Shown piece by piece: positions 61,547 to 64,000 of a stretch of 64,000 nucleotides of DNA. The position numbers and the translations under genes are program-made. A model generated the notes under the pieces. The model searched no databases and had not been told where the DNA came from. It saw nothing but the letters and a program-made list of their open reading frames with translations. Location: positions 1 through 64,000 of the forward strand of contig CP084577.1 of NCBI GenBank assembly GCA_020410825.1, read 5' to 3'. Numbering within the stretch: the first letter of the stretch is position 1; every line of letters starts with the position of its first letter. The stretch is from Candidatus Megaera endosymbiont of Mesostigma viride. GTDB lineage: Bacteria > Pseudomonadota > Alphaproteobacteria > Rickettsiales > Rickettsiaceae.

Positions 61547-64000
61547 ATGAAAGCGCAACGTAAAGAACTTAGAGATGATTATAATTTATGGTATGGAGCG
61601 GACGAATTAGTTTCGATACTAACACGATATATACCGAACGTTGAGGTAAATTTACCTGCAGTGGATCTTAATGCTTTAGACAAACAATTAGGTCATGTTC
61701 AAAATCAGGGTCAGTATTTTATTCCATTGAATGTCAATGGAATATCAAAAGGTTTTGAAGAAAGTAGGAATAATCATTGGGTTGGTTTATATGTAATTAC
61801 ATCTGAAGATAAATTAACTGTAAAGTATTTGGATACAATGGGGCATCCAATTAACTCTTATTTAGAAAGAGTAATTAAGGATAAACTTGGGATACATAAT
61901 ATAGAACAGCCTTTACAAGCGCAAGGGATACAATTTGTTCAGCAAGTTTCAGAAATTGAGCTTGAGGGTAATACTGATGATTGCGGACCTTTTCTAATAT
62001 ACTGCATGACTTGTCTAGCAAATAATAAAAGTTTAGAACTTGGTATTAATACACTAGAACAATCAATTTCCTTAGGGCGATTTTTAAGAGAAAGTTTTAA
62101 TAGATCATCTGATTTTAAGGAGATATATCAAACAGTATCAGGAGACATAATATCTGAATTGGAGAAAGTAGTTGGCCAATTAGAAGTTTTAGGTATTGAA
62201 TCTACTGATACTAAGCAAGAAAATAAAGAACATAAGAGTGTTACAACAAAAAGTAATTTTTTGCCTAAAAAACAACCTAATATACTAGAATTAGTAGGAA
62301 CTATAATTAATAAAATTAAAGGTGGTTATGAGACAATAGTTAATGACCATGATGAAGTAATATTGGTGATTGGTAAAACGGGAGCAGGTAAAAGTACTTT
62401 AGTAAATTATTTGACTAATCCTGAAAAAATGGAAGTAAAGTTGTACAAAGCACCGAACATTAAGTATGGAAAAGGAAGTTTAGTTATTGATATATTAAAA
62501 GGTAGCTCTGGGTTACCTAAACCTGGTCATACAAAGGATTCAGAAACTACAATACCTAATAAATGGCAAGATTCTGGGTCTGGAATCGTTTATTGGGATT
62601 GTCCAGGCTTTGGAGACAATCAAGGAGCAGATCAAGACATTGCTAATGCTTTTTTTATAAAAAAAATATTTGAAACTTCAAATAAGATAAAATTAATATT
62701 AGCTATTAGTTGGGAAGATCTTGAAAATGGTAGAGCAAATGAGATTAAAAATTTAACTGATACTTTGGGAACTTTGTTCAATGATTTTAGTATTATTAAG
62801 GATAGTCTATCTTTAATAATTACTAAGATACCAGATTCTAAAGATAGTGATGACGTTAAAGGGGAATTAGAAAAATTATTACAGGCAAAGTGTTTCCAAG
62901 AAGAATCTGTAGCTAAAAACATACTTGAATTTTTTTTAGACTCAGATAATAAAATATCTTTATTTAACCAACCAACTAAACCGGGCCCTGTTATAGAGGT
63001 GTTAGGTTTAGATGATCAGGCACAAATATTAGATACGGTTAGAAACACAAAGTTTATTAATTCTCCTCAAGTAACAATTGCAGTTGCTCCAACCTCACAA
63101 ATAAAGATTAGAGAATTAGCTGATTTAATACATCATGAAATTAATAGTGTAATTTTAAAATTAACTGAAAAGTATCTTATACAGCATGGTTGTACAAAAT
63201 GGAATGGAAATCTTAGGTATAGTAAAAATGACCTAATTGATTTTGTTCAATCATTTAAAGAAGGCAGTGAAATATTAGAAAATTTTATTAATTCAATTAA
63301 ATTATCCAAAAGCGAAGAAATAGAAGAGTTAAGTGAAATAGAAAAAGCAGAAAAAATAATAGGAGAAATTAATACCATCTTTAAATACAATGATATCTCT
63401 AAGGAACATAAAGAATTAAAACAATACATTGATACATTTAAGTTTTTTATACAAGTTTCTCCTGATGCACAAAATAGTTTAGCGACAAGTGATTTTGTAC
63501 AGAATTTTCAAATGGCTAGTGATGTCATCAATCAAAATTTAGATACCGCAGAAGGACATCTAATAAGAATACTTGTTGATGAAGCAGAAAACTTACTGAA
63601 GAAATTTGTAGAAGCTGTAAAAGATCGGCTTCATGATGAGTTGGCTCAAGCTATAGAGCAGAATGATCCACGTTTAGTTGAATCTTGCCAAAAATATGTA
63701 AATGAGATTTCGAATTTATTTAGTAAAAAACTAACCTTAGAGACTTTAGTGTTCTTTGAAGAAAAACTGAAGGAATATGGTTTAAAAGCAAATTTAGATG
63801 AGCTTAAATTGCACGGAAAAGTTTTTGATATACTAAGTGCAGAAAGTAAGCAACACTATAACAGTGTATTAGATAAAGTTGTAAGGCCTTTACATATTTT
63901 AGAAAGAGAATACGACAGTGCAATAAAAGATATAGAAATAGCAGTACATAACGAATTTGAAAAATATTTTCATCAATTTATTAGTAGTGTTAATCAATTA
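61547..64000 (+). CDS. Ulp1-like (C48/CE-clan) protease fused to a GTPase, 3'-truncated by window
   Basis: The frame is open from the ATG at 61547 (GAGGT upstream) to the last base, 818 codons, with no stop. The N-terminal domain has the CE-clan pattern: WYGADELVSIL, H77 in NNHWVGLYV, D96 in YLDTMG, C146 in DDCGPF. It shares the WYG-DD/DE lead with the autotransporter passenger at 31378-33030. A P-loop GTPase follows: G1 GKTGAGKS at 276-283, DCPGFGDN at 351-358, and a possible G4 TKIPD. The remaining 400 residues are helical and probably coiled. The protein has no signal peptide, so if it is an effector, it must use another route, for example the T4SS. No similar fusion is known to me. Confidence 0.82.
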   Translation, partial: MKAQRKELRDDYNLWYGADELVSILTRYIPNVEVNLPAVDLNALDKQLGHVQNQGQYFIPLNVNGISKGFEESRNNHWVGLYVITSEDKLTVKYLDTMGHPINSYLERVIKDKLGIHNIEQPLQAQGIQFVQQVSEIELEGNTDDCGPFLIYCMTCLANNKSLELGINTLEQSISLGRFLRESFNRSSDFKEIYQTVSGDIISELEKVVGQLEVLGIESTDTKQENKEHKSVTTKSNFLPKKQPNILELVGTIINKIKGGYETIVNDHDEVILVIGKTGAGKSTLVNYLTNPEKMEVKLYKAPNIKYGKGSLVIDILKGSSGLPKPGHTKDSETTIPNKWQDSGSGIVYWDCPGFGDNQGADQDIANAFFIKKIFETSNKIKLILAISWEDLENGRANEIKNLTDTLGTLFNDFSIIKDSLSLIITKIPDSKDSDDVKGELEKLLQAKCFQEESVAKNILEFFLDSDNKISLFNQPTKPGPVIEVLGLDDQAQILDTVRNTKFINSPQVTIAVAPTSQIKIRELADLIHHEINSVILKLTEKYLIQHGCTKWNGNLRYSKNDLIDFVQSFKEGSEILENFINSIKLSKSEEIEELSEIEKAEKIIGEINTIFKYNDISKEHKELKQYIDTFKFFIQVSPDAQNSLATSDFVQNFQMASDVINQNLDTAEGHLIRILVDEAENLLKKFVEAVKDRLHDELAQAIEQNDPRLVESCQKYVNEISNLFSKKLTLETLVFFEEKLKEYGLKANLDELKLHGKVFDILSAESKQHYNSVLDKVVRPLHILEREYDSAIKDIEIAVHNEFEKYFHQFISSVNQL

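Noticed and set aside
1..64000. CRISPR arrays, tRNA and rRNA genes
   Set aside because: I saw no regularly spaced direct repeats and no recognisable tRNA or rRNA sequence in the window.

Overview
The window reads as one end of, or most of, a conjugative plasmid from an obligate intracellular alphaproteobacterium of the Rickettsiaceae (Rickettsia or a close relative such as Tisiphia or Megaira). The signs are strong AT bias, a Ti-type relaxase paired with an F-type type IV secretion system (T4SS) as in rickettsial amplified genetic elements, a short palindromic repeat inserted in-frame at gene starts like a rickettsial palindromic element, plasmid initiators with a DnaA domain I, and no rRNA, tRNA or core metabolic genes. 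Position 1 is exactly the relaxase start codon, which suggests a circular replicon rotated to a gene start. The organism is an inference from gene families, not a database match.

Layout. 1-11.9 kb: relaxase/helicase/primase (+), then on the minus strand a Rpn-type nuclease, coupling protein TraD, a phospholipase D-like nuclease, a small membrane protein and a lytic transglycosylase, with a plus-strand serine-tailed membrane protein. 11.9-30.6 kb: a complete F-type T4SS on the minus strand, in transcription order traA pilin, L, E, K, B, V, C, trbI, a small membrane protein, W, U, trbC, N, F, H, G. TraN is split in two, and its N-terminal half is present twice with different C-terminal tip regions. 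30.6-35 kb: regulators, an autotransporter carrying a Ulp1-like cysteine protease, and a DnaA-domain-I replication initiator, all co-directional with the T4SS. 35-40 kb: a degenerate histidine kinase followed by a STAND/TPR protein, then a gene-poor stretch with remnants. 40-45.6 kb: second replication/partition module (second initiator, ParA, a small partner, small DNA-binding proteins, many GTAATAC palindromes) and a VapBC pair. 45.7-53.4 kb: a CbrA-like symporter/histidine kinase fusion, a TfoX-like protein, a small regulator, and an SPFH (band-7) cluster in which one gene is frameshifted. 53.4-57 kb: a second ParA module with three small DNA-binding or partner proteins, one an internally duplicated ribbon-helix-helix-like protein, then a TIR-domain protein. 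57-58 kb: a compact element in which a minimal tyrosine recombinase lies between 58-bp inverted repeats. 58-64 kb: an unrecognised protein, an AbrB/PIN toxin-antitoxin pair, a LuxR-type regulator, and a large divergent gene running off the window that fuses a Ulp1-like protease to a GTPase.

How it fits together. The relaxase and TraD process and deliver plasmid DNA; the T4SS builds the pilus and stabilises mating pairs; the initiators and two ParA modules maintain the replicon and point to a fusion of at least two plasmids; the toxin-antitoxin pairs stabilise it; and the remaining cargo (two Ulp1-like proteases, TIR, STAND/TPR, sensor kinases, LuxR) looks like host-interaction or defence material. 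Most interesting are the duplicated, tip-diversified half-TraN, the two differently delivered Ulp1-like proteases, and the inverted-repeat recombinase element.
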